From: Sinorhizobium sp. RAC02
GTDB lineage: Bacteria; Pseudomonadota; Alphaproteobacteria; Rhizobiales; Rhizobiaceae
Length of the DNA stretch: 64,000 nucleotides
Direction of reading: 5' to 3'
NCBI RefSeq assembly: GCF_001713395.1
Contig: NZ_CP016450.1
Coordinates: forward strand, 992,001-1,056,000
The translations under genes were made by a program, and so were the position numbers. This document shows, piece by piece, positions 19,289-28,445 of this stretch. The notes beneath the pieces are model-generated. The model was not told where the DNA came from. It saw only the letters and a program-made list of their open reading frames with translations, and made no database searches. Positions within the stretch are counted from its first letter, which is position 1. Every line of letters begins with the position of its first letter.

Positions 19289-19755
19289 CATGCGCGTTCG
19301 ACGCGGCATTGGTAGCAGTTGTTGCGCGCGGAGCGGATGTGCAGGTACGCGACATCCTCGCGCGCCAGCAGGCTTGCCGCGTAGTCGGGAATCTCCGCAT
19401 TCGCAACCACCGCGCCGGTGCCGTAGAGGATGCGGTTTCCTTCGGAATAGCCGCGCACGATGTAGTCGCGACTGGTCAGCATAGGCGGCATGGCGTCTGA
19501 TGGCTGATGGGCATCACAAGGCTCGGCATGAAGGAAGATCGGTCCGGTTTCCGCGTAAGGCTGGAGCACCGGGAAGGGTCGATGGGCGAGGACGAAGTAG
19601 GGTTCTCCCGCGCCGACAAGCCGCAGGCAGTGGCGGCAGGGCACCCCGTCGCCGTCGGAGATATGGCGCTCCGGCGTCATGCCATAGGCATCGTTGCCGC
19701 CGCTCCAGCAAGCGGTAGCGGTTTCTGTCGGGATGGGCAGGAAGCGGATGGACAT
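19288..19755 (-). CDS. DUF1203 family protein
   Basis: A 155-residue protein of the DUF1203 family, judging by length and by the block PCRHCLRLVGAGEPYFVLAHRP and GPIFLHAEPC (the first run is described here by its key Cys pair PCRHC). The start MSIRFLPIP at 19755 is typical; the frame extends upstream without coding character. The function is unknown. Cys and His residues suggest metal binding. Confidence 0.8.
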   Translation of the reverse strand: MSIRFLPIPTETATACWSGGNDAYGMTPERHISDGDGVPCRHCLRLVGAGEPYFVLAHRPFPVLQPYAETGPIFLHAEPCDAHQPSDAMPPMLTSRDYIVRGYSEGNRILYGTGAVVANAEIPDYAASLLAREDVAYLHIRSARNNCYQCRVERA

Positions 19756-19880
19756 GACGCTGACTCCATTTGTCGTGCTGCGACGATCCATCGTTTCGTG
19801 GCGCTTCGACACCCGTTTCTTGCCGTCCTAAGCAAAACTGCCGGCACGAAGGCCGGCGGCGAAGGGTTTGGCTGGTAGGA

Positions 19881-20441
19881 CTACCGCACGAACTCGTCGA
19901 TGCGGCGGAGCGTGACGCGGCGGTTGCGCCATTCCTCGTTCTGGGTCGGCACGAGCAGGTACTCCTCACCATAGCCGACCGTCTCCAGCGCGCGCGACGG
20001 GATGCCGTATTCCTGCACGAGAACCCATTTCAGCGATGCGGCGCGACGTTCGGACAGAACCTGGTTGGCGGCGGCGGAGCCGACGGCGTCGGTATGGCCT
20101 TCGATCAGGAAGACGGCGCGGCGGCGACGGCTGAGGATCTTCTCCATGGCACGGGCGATCTGGCGCACCTTGCGATATTCCGAGCGCGGGATGTCAGCCG
20201 AGGCAAAGGCAAAGTTGATCGACTGGATATCGATCGACGGCGCGGCGCGGCGCAGGTCCGCCCGGCGCTTGAACTCGCGCACGGTGACGCGTTCGTTCTC
20301 CGGCATGCGACGCGCAGGGGCGGCGTCGAGGCGGCGCAGGATCATGTCTTCGGACGGCGTTTCCTGCGCAAGCGCGAGGTCGGAAAGGGCCGGAGTGGCG
20401 AGGGCGGCGGCAAACGCGGTCAGAAAGGCGCGGCGTTGCAT
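19881..20441 (-). CDS. OmpA-family peptidoglycan-binding protein
   Basis: A 186-residue exported protein starting MQRRAFLTAFAAALATPAL, a signal peptide preceded by twin arginines in a non-canonical context. The C-terminal OmpA/MotB domain has INFAFASADI, FLIEGHTDAVGSAAANQVLS and ETVGYGEEYL followed by NRRVTLRR, the usual order. It should bind peptidoglycan in the periplasm. There is no lipobox or beta-barrel, so it is a free periplasmic form. Confidence 0.88.
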   Translation of the reverse strand: MQRRAFLTAFAAALATPALSDLALAQETPSEDMILRRLDAAPARRMPENERVTVREFKRRADLRRAAPSIDIQSINFAFASADIPRSEYRKVRQIARAMEKILSRRRRAVFLIEGHTDAVGSAAANQVLSERRAASLKWVLVQEYGIPSRALETVGYGEEYLLVPTQNEEWRNRRVTLRRIDEFVR

Positions 20442-20536
20442 GGCGATGTTTCCTTCTTGTTTCGTCTTTCGTGCGGAAACTGCCACGAACGATCTGAAGG
20501 AAACATGAACCGGCGGTTGGGTGTCATTCAGACTGT

Positions 20537-21127
20537 TTAACGGCCCTCGGTGGGCAGCAGGCAGTCACGCTTGGCCAGGTCCAGCAATTCGGCGTCGGAG
20601 AGGGGAAGGACCTCCGCATCCCGCGTGCCGACCGGCGAGAAGCCGAACATCTGATAGAGCTGGAGGGCGCGGGGATGGTCGAGATCGTTCGTCGTGACCG
20701 TGACGCGCTTCGGCCCGAGCGCCCAGGCGGCATAGAGGGTCTGGAGCAGGAACCACTTGCCGATGCCGAGGCCGAGGGCCCGTTCGAGCAGGCCGAAATG
20801 CGAAAGCTCGATGACATCCCCATCGACCTGCAGCAGTTCGAAGAAGCCGGCCGGCGCGCCGTTGACATAAAGCACGGTGACGCTGTTGCGCTTGTCGTTG
20901 AGCGTTTTCGTCAACGTCTCGTCATTCATCCGCAGCCGGTCGACCCAGTGCCAGCGGCTGCCGACCTGCCGGTAGAGGAAGCGGTAGAAGGCGAGCGGGA
21001 TTTCCGGTGCGCTGAGGATGGCGGTATGCACGTTGACAGGCACCGGCAGGCTCTGCTTCGGCGGGCTCGTCATTTCAAGCGCGGTGATGTGCACCTGGAT
21101 CGGTGTCGGCTGGACTTTCTTCGCCAT
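20537..21127 (-). CDS. GNAT-family N-acetyltransferase
   Basis: A 196-residue acetyltransferase starting MAKKVQPTPIQVHI at 21127. The acetyl-CoA loop is ERALGLGIGKWFLLQTLY, followed by DHPRALQLYQMFGF. The substrate is unknown. The start codon overlaps the stop of sseA (TGATG), so it is the last gene of a cysK-alaX-sseA-GNAT run. Confidence 0.85.
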   Translation of the reverse strand: MAKKVQPTPIQVHITALEMTSPPKQSLPVPVNVHTAILSAPEIPLAFYRFLYRQVGSRWHWVDRLRMNDETLTKTLNDKRNSVTVLYVNGAPAGFFELLQVDGDVIELSHFGLLERALGLGIGKWFLLQTLYAAWALGPKRVTVTTNDLDHPRALQLYQMFGFSPVGTRDAEVLPLSDAELLDLAKRDCLLPTEGR

Positions 21128-21981
21128 CAGTCTTTTCCTGTCACGACCGGCGTATCGTCCCGGCCACCCCATTGCGACCAGGAGCCGTCATAGACCGTGT
21201 TGTTTTCATGGCCGAGCGACGCGAGTGCCAGCGTGATGATGGCAGCCGTGATGCCCGAGCCGCAGCTTGTCACGACCGGCTTGGAAAGGTCTATCCCCGA
21301 ATCCTCGAAATGCTGGCGCAGGCTTGTTAGGTCCTTGAACTTGCCGTCGACGGAGAAGGTGCCGGAGGGCATGCTCTTTGCGCCCGGCATATGGCCGGAG
21401 CGCATGCCTGCGCGGGGTTCGGCTTCATCGCCGGTGAAACGGCCAGCACCGCGGGCGTCGGCGATCTGCTTGGACTTCGTCGAGACGATGCCGCGCATTT
21501 CCTCGAAAGAGGTGACGGCATAGGGATTGAAATTGGTGTGGAAAACCGCGGGTGCCGGTTCCGGCAGGTCGGTCTGCAGCGGCCGGCCCTCCTTCTTCCA
21601 ACCGTCGATGCCGCCATCCATGACGAAGACGTTCTTCGCACCCATGGTGCGGAACAGCCACCAGACGCGTGGCGCGGTGAAAATGCCGGGGCCGTCATAG
21701 ACGACGATAGTATCGGTGTCAGAAATGCCGAGCTTGCCGACTTCCGTGGCAAAGAAGGCCGGCGAGGGCAGGGTGTGCGGCAGTGCGCTGGAATGATCGG
21801 CGATCACGTCCTGATCGAAGAAAACCGCACCCGGAACGTGGCCGCTCGCATATTCGGCCGCACCGTTACGGTTCTGCGCGGGAAGATACCAGGAGGTGTC
21901 GACGATGCGGAACTCCGGTGCGCCGAGCTGCTTTTCCACCCAATCCGCCGAGACGACGAACTTGCTCTTGTCGTTGGACAT
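21127..21981 (-). CDS. sseA: 3-mercaptopyruvate sulfurtransferase
   Basis: Two-domain rhodanese of 284 residues that transfers sulfur from mercaptopyruvate. The N-terminal inactive domain runs to about residue 140 (VFFDQDVIADHSS, WLFRTMGAKNVFVMDGG). The C-terminal domain carries the active-site loop SCGSGITA, where CG[S/T]GVT is the mercaptopyruvate type. It follows alaX by 76 bases containing a rhizobial repeat, and overlaps the acetyltransferase gene downstream. Confidence 0.93.
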   Translation of the reverse strand: MSNDKSKFVVSADWVEKQLGAPEFRIVDTSWYLPAQNRNGAAEYASGHVPGAVFFDQDVIADHSSALPHTLPSPAFFATEVGKLGISDTDTIVVYDGPGIFTAPRVWWLFRTMGAKNVFVMDGGIDGWKKEGRPLQTDLPEPAPAVFHTNFNPYAVTSFEEMRGIVSTKSKQIADARGAGRFTGDEAEPRAGMRSGHMPGAKSMPSGTFSVDGKFKDLTSLRQHFEDSGIDLSKPVVTSCGSGITAAIITLALASLGHENNTVYDGSWSQWGGRDDTPVVTGKD

Positions 21982-21994
21982 GGTCTTCTCCTCA

Positions 21995-22046
21995 AAGCAA
22001 TTCCAGCAAAGGTGCGCCGCGGTTTGGCGTGCCGCGAACTGCGCAA
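21995..22046. repeat. Rhizobial intergenic palindromic repeat, copy 2
   Basis: Begins AAGCAATTCCAGCAAAGGTG and resembles the copy at 17447-17496, with a diverged right arm. It lies between alaX and sseA. Confidence 0.6.
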
Positions 22047-22057
22047 TACAAATGGCT

Positions 22058-22801
22058 TTAGCCTTCGGAACCGGGCGCACCGAAGCGGATACGGAACCGG
22101 CGGTTCTCCTTGCCCTTCTTCTCGATCTTGGCGATGTGGATGGTGCCGACTTCCTGCGTTTCGGACACATGCGTGCCGCCACAGGGCTGGCTGTCGACGG
22201 ACGAGTTCTCGCCGATGCAGACGAGGCTGACGCGACCGAGGCCCATCGGCGGGCGTACGTTCTTCGACTTCACGATACCGGGATTGGCGGCAAGCTCTTC
22301 GTCGGTGATCCACTGCACGAAGATCGGATGGTTTTCCGTGACGAGCTTCATCAGCTTCGCCGTCACCTCGTCCCTGTCGATGGTTTCCGTCATGTCGAAA
22401 TCGACACGGCTGTCGTCCTCGCCGACGGCGGCGCCGGTGATCGGGAAGGGGCAGACGACGGAGAGCAGGTGGCAGGCCGTGTGCATCCGCATCAGCTTGT
22501 AGCGCCGCGCCCAGTCGATATGGGCGACGACGGTCTCGCCGACGATCGGCGGCGTCTCGCCCTCCAGCGGACGGTGAATGACGATCTCTTTGGTGGCGCC
22601 CGTCACGGCCGGGCCGAGCGCGATGCGGCTGCCGTCAGCGCGCTCGAGGAAACCCGTGTCGCCCGGCTGGCCGCCGGATGTCGCGTAGAAACAGGTCTGG
22701 TCCAGCTCGATGCCGCCGTCTTCGTACACCACCGTCACCACCGCCTCGTTTGTCGAAAGATAAAAATCGTCGCGAAAGAGGGCAGTGGTGGGAAGGGACA
22801 T
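22058..22801 (-). CDS. Free-standing alanyl-tRNA editing protein (AlaX type)
   Basis: Hydrolyses mischarged Ser- or Gly-tRNA(Ala). A 247-residue protein homologous to the AlaRS editing domain, with the two zinc-binding motifs HTACH (HxxxH) near residue 107 and QPCGGTHVSE (CxxxH) near residue 208. The N-terminal glycine-rich motif is FYATSGGQPGDTG. It is five bases after cysK, so in one transcript. Confidence 0.92.
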   Translation of the reverse strand: MSLPTTALFRDDFYLSTNEAVVTVVYEDGGIELDQTCFYATSGGQPGDTGFLERADGSRIALGPAVTGATKEIVIHRPLEGETPPIVGETVVAHIDWARRYKLMRMHTACHLLSVVCPFPITGAAVGEDDSRVDFDMTETIDRDEVTAKLMKLVTENHPIFVQWITDEELAANPGIVKSKNVRPPMGLGRVSLVCIGENSSVDSQPCGGTHVSETQEVGTIHIAKIEKKGKENRRFRIRFGAPGSEG

Positions 22802-22806
22802 GAGAC

Positions 22807-23847
22807 CTATTCGACCGGCTGATAGGGGACCTTGATCCCCGATTTCGCCTTCAGCCAGCCTGGAACCGGCAGGCCCTTCGAATCGAGGAAGTCCGCGTTG
22901 AAGAGTTTGGACTGATAGCGGTTAGCATAGTCGCAGAGGATCGTCACGATCGTGTGGCCGGGGCCGAGGTCCTTCGCCAGCCGGATCGCGCCGGCAATGT
23001 TGATGCCCGACGAGCCGCCGAGGGCGATGCCTTCGTTCTCGATAAGGTCAAAAACCAGCTGAACGGCCTCGGAATCCGGGATGTTGTAGGAATAGTCCGG
23101 GGTGAAACCTTCCAGATTCGCCGTGATGCGGCCCTGGCCGATGCCCTCGGTGATCGAGCTTCCGGCGGACTTCAGTTCGCCATGGGCATAATAATTGTAG
23201 AGCGCTGCGCCATCCGGGTCGGCAAGGGCGATCTTGATGTTCGGATTTTTGGCCCGCAGGCCCGCTGCAACGCCGGCCAGCGTGCCGCCGGAGCCGACGG
23301 CGGAGACGAAGCCGTCCACTTTGCCATCCGTATCGCGCCAGATTTCCGGGGCGGTGGTCTCGATATGGGCATCGCGGTTGGCGACGTTGTCGAACTGGTT
23401 TGCCCAGATCGCGCCGTTCGGTTCCGTCTTGGCGAGTTGCTCGGCCAGACGGCCGGAGAGTTTTACGTAGTTGTTCGGGTTCTTGTAGGGAACGGCAGGC
23501 ACTTCGACGAGCTCGGCGCCGAGCAGGCGCAGCGCGTCCTTCTTTTCCTGGCTCTGGGTTTCCGGAATGATGATGACGGTGCGATAGCCGAGCGCCTGCG
23601 CGACAAGGGCCAGGCCGATGCCTGTATTCCCGGCCGTGCCCTCGACGATCACGCCGCCGGGACGGAGCGCGCCAGAGCGTTCCGCAGCCCGGATGATAAA
23701 GAGTGCCGCGCGATCCTTGACCGACTGGCCAGGGTTCAAAAATTCCGCCTTGCCGAGGATTTCGCAGCCCGTCGCCTCCGAGGCGCCCTTGAGGCGGATC
23801 AGCGGCGTGTTGCCGATTGCATCCAGAACGGACGGGAGAATGGACAT
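22807..23847 (-). CDS. cysK: Cysteine synthase A (O-acetylserine sulfhydrylase)
   Basis: PLP enzyme making cysteine from O-acetylserine and sulfide. It has 346 residues. The PLP lysine is in NPGQSVKDRAALFI, the asparagine loop is EGTAGNTGIGLALVA, and the phosphate-binding loop is VGSGGTLAGVAAG. It heads a run with alaX, sseA and an acetyltransferase. The length is slightly more than the enterobacterial enzyme, as in other rhizobia. Confidence 0.93.
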   Translation of the reverse strand: MSILPSVLDAIGNTPLIRLKGASEATGCEILGKAEFLNPGQSVKDRAALFIIRAAERSGALRPGGVIVEGTAGNTGIGLALVAQALGYRTVIIIPETQSQEKKDALRLLGAELVEVPAVPYKNPNNYVKLSGRLAEQLAKTEPNGAIWANQFDNVANRDAHIETTAPEIWRDTDGKVDGFVSAVGSGGTLAGVAAGLRAKNPNIKIALADPDGAALYNYYAHGELKSAGSSITEGIGQGRITANLEGFTPDYSYNIPDSEAVQLVFDLIENEGIALGGSSGINIAGAIRLAKDLGPGHTIVTILCDYANRYQSKLFNADFLDSKGLPVPGWLKAKSGIKVPYQPVE

Positions 23848-23971
23848 GGGGACGGGCCTCGTTTTATCTGCCTAGAGTAGGAAGCGTCTTTTCGGCCGGT
23901 AAGCGTCGTTTTGCAAGAAATCGTGTTTCTCGAGACGGGCCTTACAGAGGGATTTTTTCTACCATGACATG

Positions 23972-25237
23972 TCAGGCGAGGGGGCGTGTGTAAACCACCT
24001 GCCGAACATCGATGTTCTTTGCCCGAAAACCCGCCTCGCAATAGTAGAAATAAAATTCCCACAGCTTCCGAAACCGATCGTCGAATCCGAGGGGCACGAT
24101 ACGCTCCCACGCCGCCCAGAAACGATGGCGCCACTCGGCAAGGGTGCGGGCGTAGTCATGGCCGAACCCGATGTCCGACGCCGTCGAGAACCCGAACTGC
24201 TGGCCGAGCGACGTGAGGTGCTCGCGGGTCGGCAGCATGCCGCCGGGGAAGACGTATTTCTGAATGAAATCCGGGTTGGCCCGGTATTCGGAATAGGCCT
24301 CCTGAAGGATGGTGATGACCTGCAGGCCCGCCCGCCCGCCGGGTTTCAGACATTCGTGCAGCTTTGAAAAATAGGCCGGCCAATATTTCTCGCCCACGGC
24401 CTCGAACATCTCGATAGAGACGATGCGGTCATAGGTGCCGGTTTCGTCGCGATAATCCTGGAATTTCAGTTCGACGCGGTCGGCGAGGTTGGCTTTCGCC
24501 ATGCGTTCGCGTGCAAAGGCCAGTTGCTCGCGGCTGATCGTGAGGCCGGTAACCTTGCAGCCGATCTCGCTTGCGGCAAATTCGGCAAAGCCGCCCCAGC
24601 CGCAGCCAATTTCCAGCACATGATCATTCGGGCCGATCCCGGTCGCCTCTGCGAGCGCGCGGTATTTGGCGACCTGCGCGGAGGTGAGGTCGTTGGCGCC
24701 GCGTGAATAGAGTGCCGACGAATAGGTCATCGTCGGATCAAGCCACTGTGAATAGAATGCATTGCCGAGATCGTAGTGAGCGGAAATGTTGCGTTGGGCG
24801 CCGCGCCTGGTGTTGGCATTCAGCCAGTGCCGGAACTTTTCGACGAGCAGGAACAAGCCGCGCGGGCCGTTCGCATAACCCTTTCCGACCTGTGTGTTGA
24901 CGAGGAACAGCTCCAGGAATGCGCCGGCATCCGGGCTTTCCCAGTCGCCGTCCATGTAGCTCTCGGCGACGCCGATCGCGCCCTCGCTGATGGCGCGGTA
25001 CAGGAGGCTCCAGCTGTGCAATTTGACGACAGCATGCGGGCCGGGCACCTTGCCGCCGATCACGAAAGTTTGTCCCGTGGGCACTGTCATGGACAGAAGG
25101 CCGGTTTCGAGACCGAGAAGGCCGCGCAACACCATCTGCGCGCGAAACGGCAGTCCTTTTGTCCTCTCCGCGAAGTTGGCGCCCGTGAGCATGTCGCGGT
25201 CGGAATGTGCCTTTTCTGAAATCATTTCAGTCGTCAT
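23972..25237 (-). CDS. cfa: Cyclopropane-fatty-acyl-phospholipid synthase
   Basis: Adds a methylene bridge from S-adenosylmethionine to unsaturated membrane fatty acids. It has 421 residues from MTTEMISEKAHSDRD at 25237. The SAM-binding motif is VLEIGCGWGGFAEFAA near residue 203; SIEMFEAVGEKYWPAYF and PGGMLPTREHL are family blocks. It is the last clear core gene before the variable zone. Confidence 0.93.
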   Translation of the reverse strand: MTTEMISEKAHSDRDMLTGANFAERTKGLPFRAQMVLRGLLGLETGLLSMTVPTGQTFVIGGKVPGPHAVVKLHSWSLLYRAISEGAIGVAESYMDGDWESPDAGAFLELFLVNTQVGKGYANGPRGLFLLVEKFRHWLNANTRRGAQRNISAHYDLGNAFYSQWLDPTMTYSSALYSRGANDLTSAQVAKYRALAEATGIGPNDHVLEIGCGWGGFAEFAASEIGCKVTGLTISREQLAFARERMAKANLADRVELKFQDYRDETGTYDRIVSIEMFEAVGEKYWPAYFSKLHECLKPGGRAGLQVITILQEAYSEYRANPDFIQKYVFPGGMLPTREHLTSLGQQFGFSTASDIGFGHDYARTLAEWRHRFWAAWERIVPLGFDDRFRKLWEFYFYYCEAGFRAKNIDVRQVVYTRPLA

Positions 25238-25459
25238 CGATTGCCCCTCTGCCAACCCGACGTAACGGAAAGCTAGCGCCAATATTTCCGGACGCCAAGC
25301 CGTGAATCATGACAGTCCGGATCAAAAAGTTGCGGCAGGCGGTCGCAAAAGGGTCGGCCTTTAACGGCCTGTTAGCAAACATGGTTAATTTTGCGTCTAT
25401 GCGTGCGGCGCCGGGAACGAAGGTTTCCTATGGCCGTTCGAGCGGAAACTGGAGGTACC

Positions 25460-25669
25460 ATGATGTTTTTCGGTCTTTTTCACGCCACCCCGACCGACGA
25501 CGACGATATCGCCACCGGCACCTATGCAGACGGGGTGATCGGAACGCTGCCGAATGATCCTTCCGCGCGACCGCGCGATCGCAGCCAGTCCTTCCGCCGC
25601 ACGGCGTATGACCGGGATTACGGCGCGGTGCGGGTCGCGGGCCAGGCGGGTGCCGGCATGGTGCCCTGA
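25460..25669 (+). CDS. Small protein of unknown function
   Basis: A 69-residue protein, MMFFGLFHATPTDDDDIATG at its start, with an acidic cluster followed by an Arg-rich segment. A very good ribosome-binding site GGAGG is five bases before ATG at 25460, which is the main support. No family recognised. Confidence 0.55.
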   Translation: MMFFGLFHATPTDDDDIATGTYADGVIGTLPNDPSARPRDRSQSFRRTAYDRDYGAVRVAGQAGAGMVP

Positions 25670-25738
25670 CAGACGAAACGCCGGGAACAAAGTGCTGCCC
25701 GGCGTGTTTCTCTCCTCGTGCGAATGGAGGAGCCCGCT

Positions 25739-25930
25739 ATGACCCATCACGTCGACGACCGCCAACTTAACCCGAGGGAGACCCGCAGCGTTCTTGATGT
25801 CGCCGAGCACTGCCGCAAGAACGGGCTCGACAAAGCGGAGGAACGCAAGCTCCTTCTCCTCTTCGGCCGCTTCGCCAGCCGCCATGAGCTGCAGATGAAC
25901 ACAAAACGCCCGCCGCAGCATTTCAGATAA
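25739..25930 (+). CDS. Small helical protein of unknown function
   Basis: A 63-residue charged helical protein starting MTHHVDDRQLNPRETRSVLD. GGAGG is located seven bases before the ATG. The KAEERKLLLLFGRFASRHEL segment is amphipathic. Its family is unknown. Confidence 0.55.
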   Translation: MTHHVDDRQLNPRETRSVLDVAEHCRKNGLDKAEERKLLLLFGRFASRHELQMNTKRPPQHFR

Positions 25931-26309
25931 GAGTTTGGACGATCGGGAGCAGGCATCCGCCGAAAACGGGTGAGGGCGCGTCGACGAGTTTGCGCCCTGG
26001 CTCAGTGAAGTCACGCGGCCGCCACATATTGCAGCGACGCACCACCTCTCCGTGACCATGGGGCCTAAGGCGCAAAAGCCTTCGCCGCCCGCATCCTTCG
26101 CCCCGAGGGAACAAAGTTCCATCGAGGGCCGGCAAAAGCGCAAGTAGCGCATACGGTTCACCAATCTCGTCAACCCGAATTCATAGCGGCATCCTGAACC
26201 ATGTAACGCAGGTTACATCGTATTGTCGGGCGCTGTTGCTAACCAGTTGTTCCACCTCACCGAGGGTTTGGCTGCAACGCCACTCTCGCCGCCACAGGGA
26301 CAACACGCA
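25931..26309. other. Intergenic region without a supported gene
   Basis: About 380 bases. Open frames on the minus strand here have no recognisable character. No hairpin terminator or repeat was seen. Confidence 0.4.
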
Positions 26310-26522
26310 ATGTCGTTTCGGCCGCAGATTATTTTCGATGTCGTCACCAGAACGGTGGCTATTGTGTTTGGTGACGAGATCCTGACGCTTCACGGCCCAT
26401 TCCCCACCCGCACGTCTGCGATGGCGGCCGCAATGGACGAGTGTGCAATTCGGGGGTGGCTTGGCGGTTCGGCTGACGAGGCGTCCTTCTCGGCAAAGAC
26501 GGACCGCGAGAACAGATCCTAG
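26310..26522 (+). CDS. Small protein of unknown function
   Basis: A 70-residue protein, MSFRPQIIFDVVTRTVAIVF at the N-terminus, with beta-strand-like first half and a helical AMAAAMDECAIRGWL. AGGGA precedes the ATG. It resembles small orphan proteins common in rhizobial variable regions. Confidence 0.5.
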   Translation: MSFRPQIIFDVVTRTVAIVFGDEILTLHGPFPTRTSAMAAAMDECAIRGWLGGSADEASFSAKTDRENRS

Positions 26523-26654
26523 TCTGCGCTGTCCTCACCGCCGAAATCCTCGCGTTCCAATCGTTTCCTGATAGGAAGTGTTAGCCATAACCGGCAGGCG
26601 CCGGGAACTCTTCAATTTTCCAGGAATTCGGCATGGAGACTGGAGACGAGAATT

Positions 26655-26915
26655 ATGACCCATCGGTTTGATGAGCTTTACATTCCACGCTGCGAACACC
26701 AGCAGGTTGTCGCTTACTACAAGAAGCTCGTGGTGCATATGTATCGGAAAATGCAGACGATGCAGAGTGAAGCGACGATCGCGCAGCCTGTTGAGAAGAG
26801 CAGCGATCACAATACGAAGCCAAGTCCGCAACCCACCTGGCCGGCAGACAGGTTAGCTGAAGCCTGCAATGTGGTGATGGTTGATTTTCGCCAGCGGCGC
26901 CAGCCGGGCGAATAA
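26655..26915 (+). CDS. Small protein of unknown function
   Basis: An 86-residue hydrophilic protein starting MTHRFDELYIPRCEHQQVVA. It has a helical HMYRKMQTMQSEA segment and a Pro-rich linker. GGAGACGAG is upstream. No family recognised. Confidence 0.5.
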   Translation: MTHRFDELYIPRCEHQQVVAYYKKLVVHMYRKMQTMQSEATIAQPVEKSSDHNTKPSPQPTWPADRLAEACNVVMVDFRQRRQPGE

Positions 26916-27136
26916 CTGCTGGCGTTAGCCGGCCTCAAGCGGAACTGACCGCTTGAGGATCGCGTTGATGATACATCTCGCGCGAGGAGGCTGAAACAGC
27001 AGTCCTTCATAGAGTTCCGGCATGAAGCCATCATCCACTTCGTGGTCTCGTCGTCGTTCTCTTTATGCGGGGTATGGAACGCCAGCATGCTCCATACGTT
27101 CTTCAACTTGAAACAACCAAGCTGAAGGAAAGCATC

Positions 27137-27340
27137 ATGGATAATGAGCTTATTGCCCGTCTGAATACGACCAGTGCAGATTTGCGTCAGCGAGCGCTGG
27201 AGATCGACAAATCCGCAGAGGAGAGCGACACCGCTCTGCTTATGCAAGGCTTGGCGACGGCCATGGATGCGATCCGCGCATTGGCGGCAACGGCTGGGCG
27301 CCTGGACGGCCCGCCCGGGCTCGGAAAGAGCGGAGATTAA
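27137..27340 (+). CDS. Small helical protein of unknown function
   Basis: A 67-residue helical protein starting MDNELIARLNTTSADLRQRA, with the likely ribosome-binding site GAAGGAAAG. It may form a coiled coil. A 10-bp hairpin follows the stop by seven bases. Confidence 0.55.
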   Translation: MDNELIARLNTTSADLRQRALEIDKSAEESDTALLMQGLATAMDAIRALAATAGRLDGPPGLGKSGD

Positions 27341-27347
27341 GACAAGC

Positions 27348-27375
27348 AGGAGCCGGATGGTCAAGTCCGGCTCCT
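27348..27375 (+). terminator. Hairpin after the small gene, possible terminator
   Basis: AGGAGCCGGA pairs with TCCGGCTCCT around an 8-base loop. No T-run follows, so termination strength is uncertain. Confidence 0.45.
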
Positions 27376-27568
27376 GGTCTCCGGGACTAGGTGGTACTTC
27401 GCTTGCAACAGGGCGAGCGTTGCAGGTCATCCAAGCGCGTTTACCGTTTCCGATTCGACCACTTTGCGGCCGCAAGCCGGCGCAGCCAGAATATCGACAT
27501 AATCTCACGCACAACGTGTGGAAGAGTTTATCTGCTTATCAGCATTGTTTTTTTAAGTGATTTTGAAG

Positions 27569-28327
27569 ATGAATAACCGTTACGGCAAGCTAGCGTCCCA
27601 CGTCTACAATCTGGACAAATACATCGGAAAATCCTTCGGTGACGTTGAGTTCTACCGTAGTCGCCTGAGTGAATGCACAGGCGCTATCCTTGAACCGGCG
27701 GTCGGAAATGGACGTCTCCTAATCCCACTCCTTGAGGCCGGGCTGCAGGTCGTCGGTTTTGATGCGTCCCAGGAAATGCTGGACTATTGCAGGCTCGAAT
27801 CCGAGGCTCGGTCTCTTTCACCCAACCTGAGCCGCCAGACCTTTGAAACCTTTGCTTATGACGAGCGTTTCGAGGCGGTCATAATCCCAGCTGGATCATT
27901 CCAGCTGATCACCGACTATGCCGCGGCGGTGGGAACGCTACAGCGGTTCTTCGATCATCTCACCCCAAATGGGCGGCTGATCGTGGACGTCGATCCGATC
28001 GGCAGCTTTTTGGGTGATGCAAGCAGCATTCGGCAATGGTCGACGACCGATGGCGACCTCGTGACGCTGACTGCGCATCGGGTTGAAACCAACTATGTGG
28101 CCCAGACCACGATTTCTCACCTGCGTTACGACCGCTGGGCCGCAGGACAGCTGGTGGCAAGCGAGCTCGAATTCTTCAGCTTGAGATGGTGGGGTGTCGA
28201 AGAATTCGCTCTGGCCCTACGGGCAGTCGGCTTCGATGATGTCACGGTTTCTGGCAACTATGAATATGGGCGGGCGCCGAAACGTGACGATCAAACAATC
28301 ACGTTCGAGGCACGGCGTCGTTCGTAA
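27569..28327 (+). CDS. Class I SAM-dependent methyltransferase
   Basis: A 252-residue methyltransferase. Motif I is ILEPAVGNGRLLIPLLEAG near residue 41, followed by the acidic strand VVGFDASQEML. Later blocks FEAVIIPAGSFQLI and LTPNGRLIVDVDP fit motifs II-III. The substrate is unknown. The start could be ATG at 27569 or GTG at 27557; neither has a strong ribosome-binding site. It lies alone in a zone of tiny genes, suggesting acquired DNA. Confidence 0.83.
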   Translation: MNNRYGKLASHVYNLDKYIGKSFGDVEFYRSRLSECTGAILEPAVGNGRLLIPLLEAGLQVVGFDASQEMLDYCRLESEARSLSPNLSRQTFETFAYDERFEAVIIPAGSFQLITDYAAAVGTLQRFFDHLTPNGRLIVDVDPIGSFLGDASSIRQWSTTDGDLVTLTAHRVETNYVAQTTISHLRYDRWAAGQLVASELEFFSLRWWGVEEFALALRAVGFDDVTVSGNYEYGRAPKRDDQTITFEARRRS

Positions 28328-28445
28328 AGGTCGCGACAGCCTTTCGGCACATTCCTGTCGACTATCGCGATCAGGCATTGCATCTTGTGATGAACAGTAA
28401 TGTGCCATCGTCGACGCGCAATCTCTTGCAACGTAAACACTCAAG

